From JBKEAJ01 sp047972135 (GTDB lineage Bacteria > Bacteroidota > Bacteroidia > Bacteroidales > Prolixibacteraceae), in assembly GCA_047972135.1 (NCBI GenBank), contig JBKEAJ010000017.1, forward strand, positions 1 to 46,723: a DNA stretch of 46,723 nt, given 5' to 3'. Under the pieces are notes generated by a model. That model had not been told where the DNA came from, did not search any database, and saw only the letters and a program-made list of their open reading frames with translations. Made by a program: the position numbers and the translations under genes. Below, piece after piece: positions 34,852-43,663 of this stretch (within the stretch, counting starts at the first letter, position 1; every line of letters begins with the position of its first letter).

Positions 34852-35070
34852 TTAATAATGTCCTCGTGCTTTTAATACATTTACTGTCTTTATATCTTCA
34901 GATACTGTGTATAATAAACGATGTTCTAGTGTTATTCTCTTAGAATAATACTCATCTTTCGATTGTTTATAGTCGCTGACCAAACTCATCTTTATCGTGT
35001 TCTTTTCGACTTTTACGAAAATTTCTTCTCCTTGTTCGAGCTTTTTAAAATTAGCCCCTAATTCGCTCAT
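34852..35070 (-). pseudogene. Chimeric remnant: antitoxin N-terminus fused to YoeB/Txe toxin C-terminus
   Basis: The 72-codon frame starts MSELGANFKKLEQGEEIFV, which resembles the DNA-binding N-terminus of YefM/Phd-like antitoxins. It ends YYSKRITLEHRLLY, then KARGHY, which matches the last 30 or so residues of YoeB/Txe mRNA interferases (usual form SRRI-x-EHRLVY and a final HY). The toxin's first 50 residues and the antitoxin's second half are missing. A deletion joining the two genes explains this. The toxin catalytic C-terminus is present but unlikely to fold alone. Confidence 0.55.
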
Positions 35071-35375
35071 AAATGCATTTTTTTATATTGCAATCATAAC
35101 TCTATTTATTAATTAGTTCTGCTTGGTAATGATATTTTTTTTAATCACAAACTTAGTAATTAACTATGTAATTATCAATTAAGAACACAATGCTTAATAT
35201 TAGATTAATGTTGATATCCGCAGAGAAATAAAAGGAAGTATTGAGCTGCACTCTTTAAAGTTACTTGCCATGTATTAGGCTTATCAACATTTAGATAAAA
35301 AGCTTGTGGAATTAAGGTGATTGAACCCTTATCCCGATTAATGCGAAATGGCAGGCTCGCAGATTTTAGTTTTTC
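35071..35375. other. AT-rich spacer without recognisable gene
   Basis: No coding frame, RNA gene, or repeat family seen elsewhere in the window is recognisable here. Confidence 0.5.
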
Positions 35376-36356
35376 TCAAAACCATTTTTTGCGAATAAAG
35401 TACCAAATATTCAGAGCTGTTATCAGCACCATCACTCCGATAAGGACAAAATATCCGTTATTGGTTTGTAGTTCGGGCATATTTTTAAAGTTCATCCCAT
35501 AAACGCCTGCAATAAACGTTAGCGGAATAAAGATTACGGAATATGCGGTGAGAGTCATCATCACCTCGTTGAGGCGGTGTCCTTGTATGCTGAATAGCAG
35601 GTTTAGTCGGCTCTCCAGCTCTTGATATTCAAAATCTATGTTGCTGATAAGATTGTTACATTGTTCTTTCAGCTCACTGAAATATTTACATTCAAAATCG
35701 TCGGAGTCTATCTTTTCGAGCTTCACAACAATATCTCTAAGGCTTATGCTAGCACGTTTAAAAGAGAGTAACTCTCTTTTGTATTTTTCTATGCTTGCAG
35801 TGTATTTTGGTGTGGGTTTAATATTTACGGAGCTTAATTTATTGCCAACAGTATCCGACACTTTTTCTACAGCAAAACCATAGTTGTCAATAATTGCTTC
35901 GAGTATCACAAACAGCAGGTAATCAGCCTTTTTCTTTCGAGTTAAGCCTTTGCCGCCTTCCAGTTTTTCTCTTATCTCCTTGAAATAGTCGCCGTGTCGT
36001 TCTTGAATACTCCAGATGAATGATGGAGCGACAAGGAACATCATTTGTTCGGATTCCATAAACTCACTTTCGGTTTTTAGTACACGTGTGCTGACGAATA
36101 GAATGTCGTCGAGTTCCAGCACTTTGTTTGGGTGTTCGTCATCTCCAAGAAGTTTGAGTAGGAAATCGTCGAGATTTTCCTTTCTCACTACTTGTTTAAA
36201 CTCGTCCTTATACATTAGTCCGTAGGTATTTACCCACTTGATTGATTGTTCGTTATCCGACAATTTAATCTTGTCGATACTGTCGAAAGTACTCCTTGCA
36301 AACTGCGTAGGAGAATACTCTATAAGAGATGTATGTTTTAAGAAATCTGTATTCAT
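35376..36356 (-). CDS. CorA-family magnesium/cobalt transporter
   Basis: A pentameric inner-membrane channel for Mg2+ (and Co2+ or Ni2+). The long N-terminal cytoplasmic domain with a helical stalk (to about residue 260) precedes two C-terminal helices (MTLTAYSVIFIPLTFIAGVYG, then GYFVLIGVMVLITALNIWYF). The selectivity motif YGMNFKNMPE lies between them, and a basic tail (RKKWF) ends the 326 residues. It starts two bases after the AddB-like nuclease gene, so both come from one transcript, though no functional link is known. Confidence 0.92.
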   Translation of the reverse strand: MNTDFLKHTSLIEYSPTQFARSTFDSIDKIKLSDNEQSIKWVNTYGLMYKDEFKQVVRKENLDDFLLKLLGDDEHPNKVLELDDILFVSTRVLKTESEFMESEQMMFLVAPSFIWSIQERHGDYFKEIREKLEGGKGLTRKKKADYLLFVILEAIIDNYGFAVEKVSDTVGNKLSSVNIKPTPKYTASIEKYKRELLSFKRASISLRDIVVKLEKIDSDDFECKYFSELKEQCNNLISNIDFEYQELESRLNLLFSIQGHRLNEVMMTLTAYSVIFIPLTFIAGVYGMNFKNMPELQTNNGYFVLIGVMVLITALNIWYFIRKKWF

Positions 36357-36358
36357 TT

Positions 36359-39235
36359 TTAGTAGTCTCTTGAATTATCTACTGTTACGTTGCATATCGC
36401 AATAAATGGGCAGTATCTGCACTTGTTTTTATCTTCGCATTGTTCGTAACGTTGTTCTTTAGAGAATATTTTTTTTAATAGCTCTGAGAGCAGCTTATTA
36501 AACTCGTCTTTAAGATCTTGGTAAGACACAATTTCCTTATTTATTGTGAGCAATATAGGGTTGTTTTTCTCGAAGAACGATTTTGTATGATAAATTCCCG
36601 GATATATAGGTTTATTAATATCCATTGCTTCCGAGTAAATCTTAGAATATAAGAGAGTTTGAAATATCTCTTTTTTGCGATTTTTAATGTCGGGGCTAAT
36701 AAGGTCGTTAAAATTATTGACAGGTATTTCGCGAGTATTTCCCACCTTTCCTGTTTTATAGTCAATAATTCTCATTCCTTGTGGGGTTTCGTCTACACGG
36801 TCTATGTTTCCACCGATATTTATTTTCAGGCTTTCGTTGTTGTCGAAAGTGATATTGTGGCTAGTGGTTTTACTTTTTTCGAGGTCTCTGATAGTGAGAC
36901 TGTCAATTTTGCTGTCTATATCTATCATTTTCTTGATAAAATGCTTCACGTAGTCGGCAACGAGTAGATGCTCGCCTCTAAGCTCCTGTTTATCTTTGTT
37001 TTTCAGGTCTTTGTATATTTCCTCTCGAAATGCGGAGAGAATGGCATCGTCGATTTTCTTGTCAGTAATCAATTTTTTCAGGTCATTTTCTTTGAGTTTC
37101 AGCCCTATAAGTTCGGAGTAAAGTATTTCGGCAGTTTTATGAAAGATGTTTCCGAATATTCGGGAGTCTACCTCTTCGACAATTTCATCTTGTTCGTTAA
37201 GTCCGATTATGTATTTAAGATAGAATTTCAGCGAGCAGTCTATGTATGTGTTAAGTGCTGATGGAGATAGAGCTTTTTCGTTGCAATATTTTTTTATAAG
37301 TATGTCTCGTGATTTATTGGAGTTTATTTGAATTAGGGTTTCAGTTTTTCTTGCTTTATCAGAATTGTTGATAGATAAAGTATTGATTTTTAGCTCTCTT
37401 GAGAGATTTAGCTGATAGATAAATCGGCTCATTTCTTTCACGGAAGAGTTGTCTGTAGAAGCATTGTATAGCAGAGTTATTTTTTTTGGATGTTGTAGCA
37501 GTCTGTAGAAGTAGTAGGCCGCAACAGCATCTTTCTGAGTCATAGTAGGCATTCCAAAGCCTACTCGTAGTTGATATGGAATAATTGAATTTTGAACATT
37601 GTTTTTAGGCATATTGCCCTCATTCATGGATGGTATAAAAATCTCGTCGAAATCCAAAGCACGAGTCTCCAGAGTTCCCATTATTTGTACACCCTTAAGA
37701 GGTTCGCCCTCAAAGGGGACACTTACGTTGTATATTGCTTGTTCGATAATGTTGTATATCAGTTTTTCCGATAACATCTCTGTTTGCTTCGACAGCGTGT
37801 CGGCTACTCGCTGTATCGCCGTATGTAGTTTAAATACAGCTTCTTTTTCCATAATGAAGGAGTCTTTGTTCAGCTCAATTATGCAATCATACAGGTGTTT
37901 TGTGAGGAACAGGAGATGTTCAAAGATTTTGTCTTTCGGTGGGCTGACTAGAAATGGTTTTAACGAAAGAGGACAAAGCTCGGAGTTTTCGCTAATGTTG
38001 ATAATATTGCCTCGAATAATATTTTTTTTAAATTCCGATAAATTGTCAGTGTCAATATATTTCAATATTGGGTGGTTTGAAATATTGAATACATGTTTGT
38101 AGTAATACTCTGCGACATTGTCTTTCAGTCTTTTCTTTTTTTGGAGATATATGTATGAAGAAATTATACTGTATGAATTTGACAATCTTACGGGGTATCC
38201 CATAGTGATGTTAATGTCTTTCACCGTTTCGGGCATTGCGTTCAGAGCTGTTGGCAAAAGCTCCTCGTCGGGTAGTATTATTGCAGTGTTATCGAAGTTT
38301 TCGTTTTCTAAATTCTTGTTTGACAGGCGGTTGCTGATAAGCTGCAATTGCGAATATGTAGACGAAGCCGCAATGATATCAATATTTTTCTCTTTCTTGC
38401 GGATATTGTCTACGGGTATGAAGAAGTCTTTGGGCGAAGGGAACAAGTTGAGGTTTTCTCTCATAAACTCTCCTGCTTCATGGTATTGGTTTTTGACATA
38501 AAACTCGTCGTAGTCCCAAAAGAACAGTGCTTTATTTTGTTTCTGAAAGTGGCGTAGGATTTTCTTTTCGCAAGCATTGAGGATATTAAGACCGACGAAA
38601 TATATTTTTGCACTGTCGTCGCCAATAGTTTCAATATTCTCGGCGACCTCACGGCTAATCATTCCCGAATACGCAGTCCCGTCGTCAGCGAGCGATTTGC
38701 ACAATTGCGAATACATTGGAAAGCAAATATCCCATATTGATAGAAAGCGGTTTTTATGCTGTGCCTTAGGCATATCCGATATTCGTCCCCAGAACTCCTC
38801 AATAATTTTCAACTGCTTTGGACTGAGATATTCAAAGGTGTTGTCAATTGCTTTTAGGTCGGCAATATTTCTGAAAATATCCTCAGCTTTCAGCATGTAA
38901 GCATCAATTTCGTTAAAGTCGTTCAGCAGTGTCTCTCCCCAAGAGTAGAAGGTGTCGAAGTTCTCGTTTGACTGCGTGAGATTTTGATATATGACGAACA
39001 GTTTGTGTATGGCAGCGAATTTGTCAGTCTCATTGAGTTGCGATTTTTCTTTTATCCATTGGTCGATAGGAAGTATTTTAGGAGATATAGCCACTTTCTC
39101 CACAAGGCTGTTAAGGTAGCTTCTAAAGAAAGTACACGAACGTCTGTTTGGCAAAACCACTGTCATGTCTTGGTATGCACCATTGCCATAGTCCTTCACA
39201 TAATTAGCGACTGAGTATAGGAAAGTATGTTTCAT
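36359..39235 (-). CDS. AddB-like protein: inactive helicase fused to PD-(D/E)XK nuclease
   Basis: A 958-residue recombination protein of the AddB/RexB type. The N-terminal helicase-like part has VVLPNRRSCTFFRSYL instead of a Walker A loop, so it is non-ATPase. The C-terminal RecB-type nuclease shows FGNIFHKTAEILY, GGNIDRVDETPQGMRIIDYKTGK and QTLLYSKIYSEA. Four cysteines for an iron-sulfur cluster are placed at YIDCSLKF and in the C-terminal CEDKNKCRYCPFIAIC run. In AddAB it processes double-strand ends for RecA. The AddA helicase partner, usually adjacent, is not next to it here. Confidence 0.85.
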   Translation of the reverse strand: MKHTFLYSVANYVKDYGNGAYQDMTVVLPNRRSCTFFRSYLNSLVEKVAISPKILPIDQWIKEKSQLNETDKFAAIHKLFVIYQNLTQSNENFDTFYSWGETLLNDFNEIDAYMLKAEDIFRNIADLKAIDNTFEYLSPKQLKIIEEFWGRISDMPKAQHKNRFLSIWDICFPMYSQLCKSLADDGTAYSGMISREVAENIETIGDDSAKIYFVGLNILNACEKKILRHFQKQNKALFFWDYDEFYVKNQYHEAGEFMRENLNLFPSPKDFFIPVDNIRKKEKNIDIIAASSTYSQLQLISNRLSNKNLENENFDNTAIILPDEELLPTALNAMPETVKDINITMGYPVRLSNSYSIISSYIYLQKKKRLKDNVAEYYYKHVFNISNHPILKYIDTDNLSEFKKNIIRGNIINISENSELCPLSLKPFLVSPPKDKIFEHLLFLTKHLYDCIIELNKDSFIMEKEAVFKLHTAIQRVADTLSKQTEMLSEKLIYNIIEQAIYNVSVPFEGEPLKGVQIMGTLETRALDFDEIFIPSMNEGNMPKNNVQNSIIPYQLRVGFGMPTMTQKDAVAAYYFYRLLQHPKKITLLYNASTDNSSVKEMSRFIYQLNLSRELKINTLSINNSDKARKTETLIQINSNKSRDILIKKYCNEKALSPSALNTYIDCSLKFYLKYIIGLNEQDEIVEEVDSRIFGNIFHKTAEILYSELIGLKLKENDLKKLITDKKIDDAILSAFREEIYKDLKNKDKQELRGEHLLVADYVKHFIKKMIDIDSKIDSLTIRDLEKSKTTSHNITFDNNESLKINIGGNIDRVDETPQGMRIIDYKTGKVGNTREIPVNNFNDLISPDIKNRKKEIFQTLLYSKIYSEAMDINKPIYPGIYHTKSFFEKNNPILLTINKEIVSYQDLKDEFNKLLSELLKKIFSKEQRYEQCEDKNKCRYCPFIAICNVTVDNSRDY

Positions 39236-39352
39236 GTGTTTATAATTTCAAGATGCTAAGATACTCAAAAGTTAGTTTATATAGATTTTGTATATATTGT
39301 TTATATTGGCGTAATATTTGCTGTACGAGTACTATATTAACACAGTATTGAG

Positions 39353-39751
39353 ATGATAGGAGTTATATATAGGGTAATTTTTATTATTTTTTGCGTATTT
39401 ATGAGCATTACAGTGAGTGCACAAATTCCTCAAAAAATAAACAATGGCTTGGCAGAGGGCAATGCTGAGTATATCTATTCATATCTCAACGACAATGTGG
39501 AGCTGACAGTACTCGACCGCGATGATGTTTGTAGCAAAGAGCAAGCACGCCAAGTAATTGAAAACTTCTTTAAAAACAATAAACCTTCGGAGTATAGGGT
39601 TATACATGTTGGTGGCGTAGAACCCAAGTTTTATGTGGTTGGCACGATAAAAACTAAAGACAACCGCGACTATCGAGTTTACTTTCTAATCAAAGGAGGC
39701 AACAATAATCAGCGGATATTTCAGTTAAGGATAGAAGAGCAGAAATCTTAA
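39353..39751 (+). CDS. DUF4783 exported protein
   Basis: A 132-residue exported protein of the NTF2-like/DUF4783 family. Signal peptide YRVIFIIFCVFMSITVSAQ, then a compact fold with KINNGLAEGNAEYIYSYLN, a central AIENFF-like helix (QVIENFFKNNKPSEY) and strands FYVVGTIKTKDNRDYRVYFLIK. In related genomes this family lies near nadC; no nadC is present here. It ends three bases before the yihY-like gene, so they are cotranscribed. Function unknown. Confidence 0.75.
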   Translation: MIGVIYRVIFIIFCVFMSITVSAQIPQKINNGLAEGNAEYIYSYLNDNVELTVLDRDDVCSKEQARQVIENFFKNNKPSEYRVIHVGGVEPKFYVVGTIKTKDNRDYRVYFLIKGGNNNQRIFQLRIEEQKS

Positions 39752-39754
39752 TTC

Positions 39755-40687
39755 GTGAACAACAAGTATCTACGACTATTACGTTTAAAATTTAGAAAGC
39801 GATTTGGCAGGATTTATCTTAGAGGCTTTAAAGGAGCATCTTTGTATGATGTGCTGTTGTTTTTTGTGAAGCATCTTAGCGAGGGTGCAATAGGGGTGCG
39901 GGCATCTTCGATAGCTTTCCACTTTTTTCTTGCATTGTTTCCAGGACTTATCTTTTTGTTTTCGCTCATACCTTTTATTCCTGTCGATGGTTTTCAGTCC
40001 ACGCTATTGGCTGCGCTAAAGTCGGCAATGCCCGACAGGGGCTACGAGTTGATTACCGATGCACTCAGCGATATTATACTGACACAGCGAGGAAGTGTAT
40101 TGTCCATCGGTTTATTTATGATGTTTTATTTCTCCACCAACGGAGCAGTGGCAATGTTTACAGCTTTCAATGCAACAGCACACTCAATAGAAAAGCGTAG
40201 TTGGTTGAAAAAGAGACTTACGGCTTCCTTGTTGGTATTAGTAAATTCGATAATCTTAGCAGTTGCCATAATTCTGATAATTTGGGGTAAAAAACTTGTC
40301 AATATGATAGGAGAAGCAATAATGTTGGATAGTGGTCTGATATTCATTGGTTTATGGCTGTTGCGATGGATTGTTATCATATTATTTTTGTACACGATGT
40401 TTTCCTTGAGTTACTATTTAGCCCCTGCCAAGCAAGATAGGTGGGAGTTTACCTCGCCGGGTACTATGGTTGCCACTTTGCTGTCGATGATGGTGATAGG
40501 TGGTTTCTCCTTCTATATCAACAACTTCAGTCGTTACAATAAACTCTACGGCTCTATCGGTGCAGTGATTATAATAATGCTTTGGTTCTACATTCAATCG
40601 TACATCCTACTACTAGGTTTTGAACTCAACACCTCCATAAAGCAGATTGACGAGCAAAGTAATCAAGACGAGGTCGAGGGAGTATAA
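39755..40687 (+). CDS. YihY/BrkB-family inner-membrane protein
   Basis: A 310-residue membrane protein with about six helices. Family markers are GVRASSIAFHFFLALFPGLIF near residue 50, the central SLSYYLAPAKQDRWEFTSPG near 220, and FYINNFSRYNKLYGSIGAVIII near 250. GTG is the start codon, three bases after the preceding stop, so translation is likely coupled. These proteins were once labelled RNase BN, which is incorrect; their real role is in the envelope and is not defined. Confidence 0.88.
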   Translation: MNNKYLRLLRLKFRKRFGRIYLRGFKGASLYDVLLFFVKHLSEGAIGVRASSIAFHFFLALFPGLIFLFSLIPFIPVDGFQSTLLAALKSAMPDRGYELITDALSDIILTQRGSVLSIGLFMMFYFSTNGAVAMFTAFNATAHSIEKRSWLKKRLTASLLVLVNSIILAVAIILIIWGKKLVNMIGEAIMLDSGLIFIGLWLLRWIVIILFLYTMFSLSYYLAPAKQDRWEFTSPGTMVATLLSMMVIGGFSFYINNFSRYNKLYGSIGAVIIIMLWFYIQSYILLLGFELNTSIKQIDEQSNQDEVEGV

Positions 40688-40703
40688 GCAGCATCTCGAT
40701 TTG

Positions 40704-41594
40704 TTACTTTTCAAACAGCTCTCTTTTCTCGTCAGGAGTAAGCCCCTCATAGCCTTTCTCTTTTATCTTGTCGAGTATTGCATCCATTCGTTTTTGCTTA
40801 TCGGCTTTACGTTTGTTGTATTCGTGGTCGCTCATTTCAGATGCTTTCTTATCCTTCTTTGTTTTCTTCGTTTTTGGTTTTTGATGTTTAGCACTGAGCA
40901 TATATCCGATTTTAGTAAAGTTGATATATGGAGCTATTGCTTTGGCATCCATCATAGCGATTAATATACCTGCAACAATTCCGCCCGCATTGGCATACAT
41001 AATCAGAGAGTTTTCGGCATTGTTGGATGCGAAGAAAGCACCTATAATAATAAAGAGAAATACCGACATATTCACTCTGCCAAACATTGGAAAAGCAAAA
41101 TATCGTTTTTTCGACTGCATTGCCAGAGCCGACAATAAGGCAAATATAGCAGGGGTAAAACCATACATCATCAATTTATAAACCTGAGCATCTTCCCCCG
41201 AATATCTGTACGTAAACCCGAGAGTGTAGAATATTGCACCTAAGACAGTTCCGTAGAATATAAGGTTAATTGCTTGATTATCATTGATGGCATGAGCGTT
41301 TAGCTTCGACATTGCCCACAGAGAAATGCATGTCATTATCATAGCTACAAGCTCTTTGTTGATAAGTATATAGCTAATAATAGTCCAAGGTCTTGCTAGC
41401 GTTCTACGATAATCGCCCGATAACAGCAAGTATTCCGACGCTCTCACATTAAACATTTTGTATAAGATAAAGTCAAGAGCAAGAAAGACCACATGCGAAA
41501 CAGCGATAAAGAATATCATTTTTATGAATATATCTCCCTGTTTATAAGCATTTTTCAGTTTCCGACTATACTCCGAAAATATATTATCATTCAT
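40704..41594 (-). CDS. Rhomboid-like membrane protein with DUF6576 tail, likely inactive
   Basis: A 296-residue polytopic protein with about six helices (first: FFIAVSHVVFLALDFILY) and a cytoplasmic Lys-rich tail ending in DKIKEKGYEGLTPDEKRELFEK, the DUF6576 motif. Members of this group are rhomboid relatives encoded next to an active rhomboid, as here. No GxSG serine motif is present, so protease activity is not expected. The frame opens with TTG at 41606, but ATG 41594 (NDNIFSEYSRKL) is the more likely start. It follows the rhomboid gene by 33 bases. Confidence 0.75.
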   Translation of the reverse strand: MNDNIFSEYSRKLKNAYKQGDIFIKMIFFIAVSHVVFLALDFILYKMFNVRASEYLLLSGDYRRTLARPWTIISYILINKELVAMIMTCISLWAMSKLNAHAINDNQAINLIFYGTVLGAIFYTLGFTYRYSGEDAQVYKLMMYGFTPAIFALLSALAMQSKKRYFAFPMFGRVNMSVFLFIIIGAFFASNNAENSLIMYANAGGIVAGILIAMMDAKAIAPYINFTKIGYMLSAKHQKPKTKKTKKDKKASEMSDHEYNKRKADKQKRMDAILDKIKEKGYEGLTPDEKRELFEK

Positions 41595-41627
41595 GATTCT
41601 ATACAATTTACTTTCTCAACCTCAACC

Positions 41628-42449
41628 TTAATAAAAGTGAGTTCTATTCTTGCTCCATTGTTTGATAAGGAAGTATCCGAAAAGCATACCTCCAAGATGG
41701 GCAAAGTGCGCAACATTACTGTTTGTCTGAGTTAATCCGAGAAACAATTCCAGCCCACCGTAAATCATCACCAGATACTTGGCTTTAATTGGGTAGGGGA
41801 TAAAGAAAAAATAAAGCTGCGTATTTGGGAAGAGCATACCAAAGGCGAGCAGTACGCCATATACAGCACCCGAAGCTCCCAAGCAAGGTATATTATTCTT
41901 GAGTTCATACACGCTGTACGCCAATTTCATGGCTTGGTCTTTAAAAGCTAGCGAATCGGGATTTTTTGCCCATTGGTCGATAAATGCACTTATATCTATA
42001 CCGCTTCCTGTAACTTGTTGTTTCCCGATGAATGCAGCAAAAGCCTCAGGGCTTAGGTTGTTCTTCAAAGTTTCGATAGAGCCAAGCAATATCGCATCCA
42101 TCTGTATAAACTGAACAGCCTGATAAAGCAGAGCAGCACCTACGCCAGTAATCAGATAGTAGGTGAGAAAGCGTTTAGAACCCCACACATTTTCGAGAGG
42201 TCGTCCAAACAGCCACAAAGCATACATGTTGAATAGTATGTGCGTAAACGACGATGTTGAGTGCATAAACATACTTGTCAGAGGCTGCCAAATACGGAAG
42301 TTCTCGGAAGTGAAATTATACATTGCGAAGTTCTTAACTAGGTCAAGTCCTCCGCCGTCAAACATCTTCTCCGCAAACCACACAATCACGTTAATGATTA
42401 TAAGGTTTCTTACCACTACGCCTATTTGGTTTGGTCTATATTGTTGCAT
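41628..42449 (-). CDS. Rhomboid-family intramembrane serine protease
   Basis: A 273-residue intramembrane protease. The catalytic serine lies in GASGAVYGVLLAFG (GxSG) and the catalytic histidine in AHFAHLGGMLFGY near the C-terminus. The helix 2 motif HSTSSFTHILFNMYALWLFG is intact. A roughly 70-residue insertion with YELKNNIPC separates helices 3 and 4. It sits between a small membrane protein (two bases upstream) and the DUF6576 rhomboid-like protein, so the three form one operon. Substrate unknown. Confidence 0.92.
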   Translation of the reverse strand: MQQYRPNQIGVVVRNLIIINVIVWFAEKMFDGGGLDLVKNFAMYNFTSENFRIWQPLTSMFMHSTSSFTHILFNMYALWLFGRPLENVWGSKRFLTYYLITGVGAALLYQAVQFIQMDAILLGSIETLKNNLSPEAFAAFIGKQQVTGSGIDISAFIDQWAKNPDSLAFKDQAMKLAYSVYELKNNIPCLGASGAVYGVLLAFGMLFPNTQLYFFFIPYPIKAKYLVMIYGGLELFLGLTQTNSNVAHFAHLGGMLFGYFLIKQWSKNRTHFY

Positions 42450-42451
42450 GT

Positions 42452-42811
42452 CTACTGATTTAGGGTCGTAATATTAGTTCTTAATATAAAGAAAGCTCCT
42501 GTTAGTATGGCTATTGCTGTGTATATCAGGAGTTTGCTGTGTCTGCGATTTTCTAGTTTGTATTTATATATTGACACGAGCATTAGCGAAACGGTAAAAC
42601 ACAGCTTCACATAAACAAAATCGTCTAGCAAGTTGCTGTCAATATTCTTGCCAAGCAAGTCAAACCCCCAAGCAAGTATTGTTATTGCTGTCAGTGCGAC
42701 GATACCCACAATTCCCACAAGTTTCTTTTTGTCGAGAGTAGAAACCACCACACAAGCAATGGCAATGAATGCTCCCCATTGCAAGACTGATAGAGCTGTA
42801 AACGTATTCAA
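42452..42811 (-). CDS. Small four-helix membrane protein of unknown function
   Basis: A 119-residue hydrophobic protein with four predicted helices (WGAFIAIACVVVSTL, VGIVGIVALTAITILAW, VYVKLCFTVSLMLVSIY, LLIYTAIAILTGAFFIL). I do not recognise the family. The frame begins at TTG 42811; no in-frame ATG precedes the first helix, and a -7 element lies 18 bases upstream, so TTG initiation is plausible. It ends two bases before the rhomboid start, suggesting translational coupling and a related role in the membrane. Confidence 0.6.
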   Translation of the reverse strand: MNTFTALSVLQWGAFIAIACVVVSTLDKKKLVGIVGIVALTAITILAWGFDLLGKNIDSNLLDDFVYVKLCFTVSLMLVSIYKYKLENRRHSKLLIYTAIAILTGAFFILRTNITTLNQ

Positions 42812-42828
42812 ATCGTAATATTTTCGGA

Positions 42829-42836
42829 CAAAGATA
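42829..42836 (-). promoter_or_regulatory. -7 element of the rhomboid operon
   Basis: The minus strand reads TATCTTTG, a perfect -7 element. No -33 box is clear at 19-21 bases. Confidence 0.5.
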
Positions 42837-42900
42837 GGGCTTTATTTGATATTCTAAAGCTGTAATCCGAATACAATGTTCAGGCGTTTGAGGTTTTCGT

Positions 42901-42979
42901 TTAGTTGTTAGATGTTGGTTGTTGGTTGTTGGTTTGAAGTTTAGGGACGTAGTTCCGATATCTTCGTAGCAAGGAGATG
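42901..42979 (+). repeat. Dispersed repeat with TAGGGACGTAGT core, copy 2
   Basis: Carries a run of GTTGGTT units, TTTAGGGACGTAGTTCCGAT and TCTTCGTAGCAAGGAGATG, the inverse of 31197-31257. A further partial match (TAGGGACGATAGTCCTGATA) follows at about 42991. Confidence 0.8.
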
Positions 42980-43143
42980 TGAAAAAAATATAGGGACGAT
43001 AGTCCTGATATAGATGCAGGTTGAATCGTTGAGCTGTTTATTTGTTTAAGGTTTAAAGTTTAATTGTTTAGAGTTTAGTCCGTATGACTTGGAGCTTAAT
43101 AGAAAAGTGATATTGGATGATGACAAGAGCTGAATAAATGAAT

Positions 43144-43218
43144 GTCATTGATAGGAGCTGGCGACAAAGCAATCTATACCTACAAAGAACAGATTGCCAC
43201 GCTACGCTCGCAATGACG
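43144..43218 (-). repeat. 75-bp palindromic element, copy D
   Basis: GTCATTG at the left, GCTGGCGACAAAGCAATC and CAGATTGCCACGCTACGCTC inside, CGCAATGACG at the right. It is copy C in reverse orientation. Confidence 0.88.
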
Positions 43219-43275
43219 ACAGATGTAGATACTACGATGTGGGCTGTTTATGGCTGCAAGTCATCATTAATTCAG

Positions 43276-43294
43276 CCCATGGCAACGCCATGGG
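43276..43294. repeat. CCCATGGC palindrome
   Basis: CCCATGGC and GCCATGGG pair across an AAC loop. It lies between two dispersed repeats in a gene-free tract (42837-43591) and looks like part of another repeat family. Confidence 0.5.
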
Positions 43295-43332
43295 GAAAGA
43301 TACACCACCAACCCCGCACCGTTCCGAATTGC

Positions 43333-43434
43333 AGGATGATGTAGAGATACACTGCAGTGCGTCTCTGAAGATGTGTTGTTGATGCCTGCAAAACAAATGG
43401 TATGCACAGTTTTTAAGAACAATTCTTTGGCTGA
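43333..43434 (-). repeat. 100-bp dispersed repeat, copy 2
   Basis: Reverse complement of 24747-24846 with few changes: GTAGAGATACACTGCAGTGC, TGATGCCTGCAAAACAAATG, and CAGTTTTTAAGAACAATTCT. The TTGGCTGAATAGTTAC at its edge also recurs at about 31273. Confidence 0.85.
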
Positions 43435-43591
43435 ATAGTTACCTTCTTTTTCAAAAGTAGGGGATTAAAACTAGTGCATGTTTTGGTGTACAGCCTATTG
43501 CTTAAAGTCTACAGCATATAGCGACATACAAAAAAAATGAAGGAGTTTTTTTTATATGTCAATAGTCAGGTCTAAGTATCAATTTTATGAG

Positions 43592-43599
43592 TATATTTG
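43592..43599 (+). promoter_or_regulatory. -7 element for the class II aldolase-like gene
   Basis: TATATTTG, a perfect -7 match, giving a leader of about 60 bases. No convincing -33 box. Confidence 0.45.
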
Positions 43600-43663
43600 T
43601 TTGGAATATCTTTTGATGCAAAAGGAAGATAAGTCGATAGAAAACAAGAAGATATAAAATATT

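Noticed and set aside
43138..43382. Short plus-strand frames in the repeat tract
   Set aside because: They translate the palindromic element and the CCCATGGC repeat and resemble no protein family.
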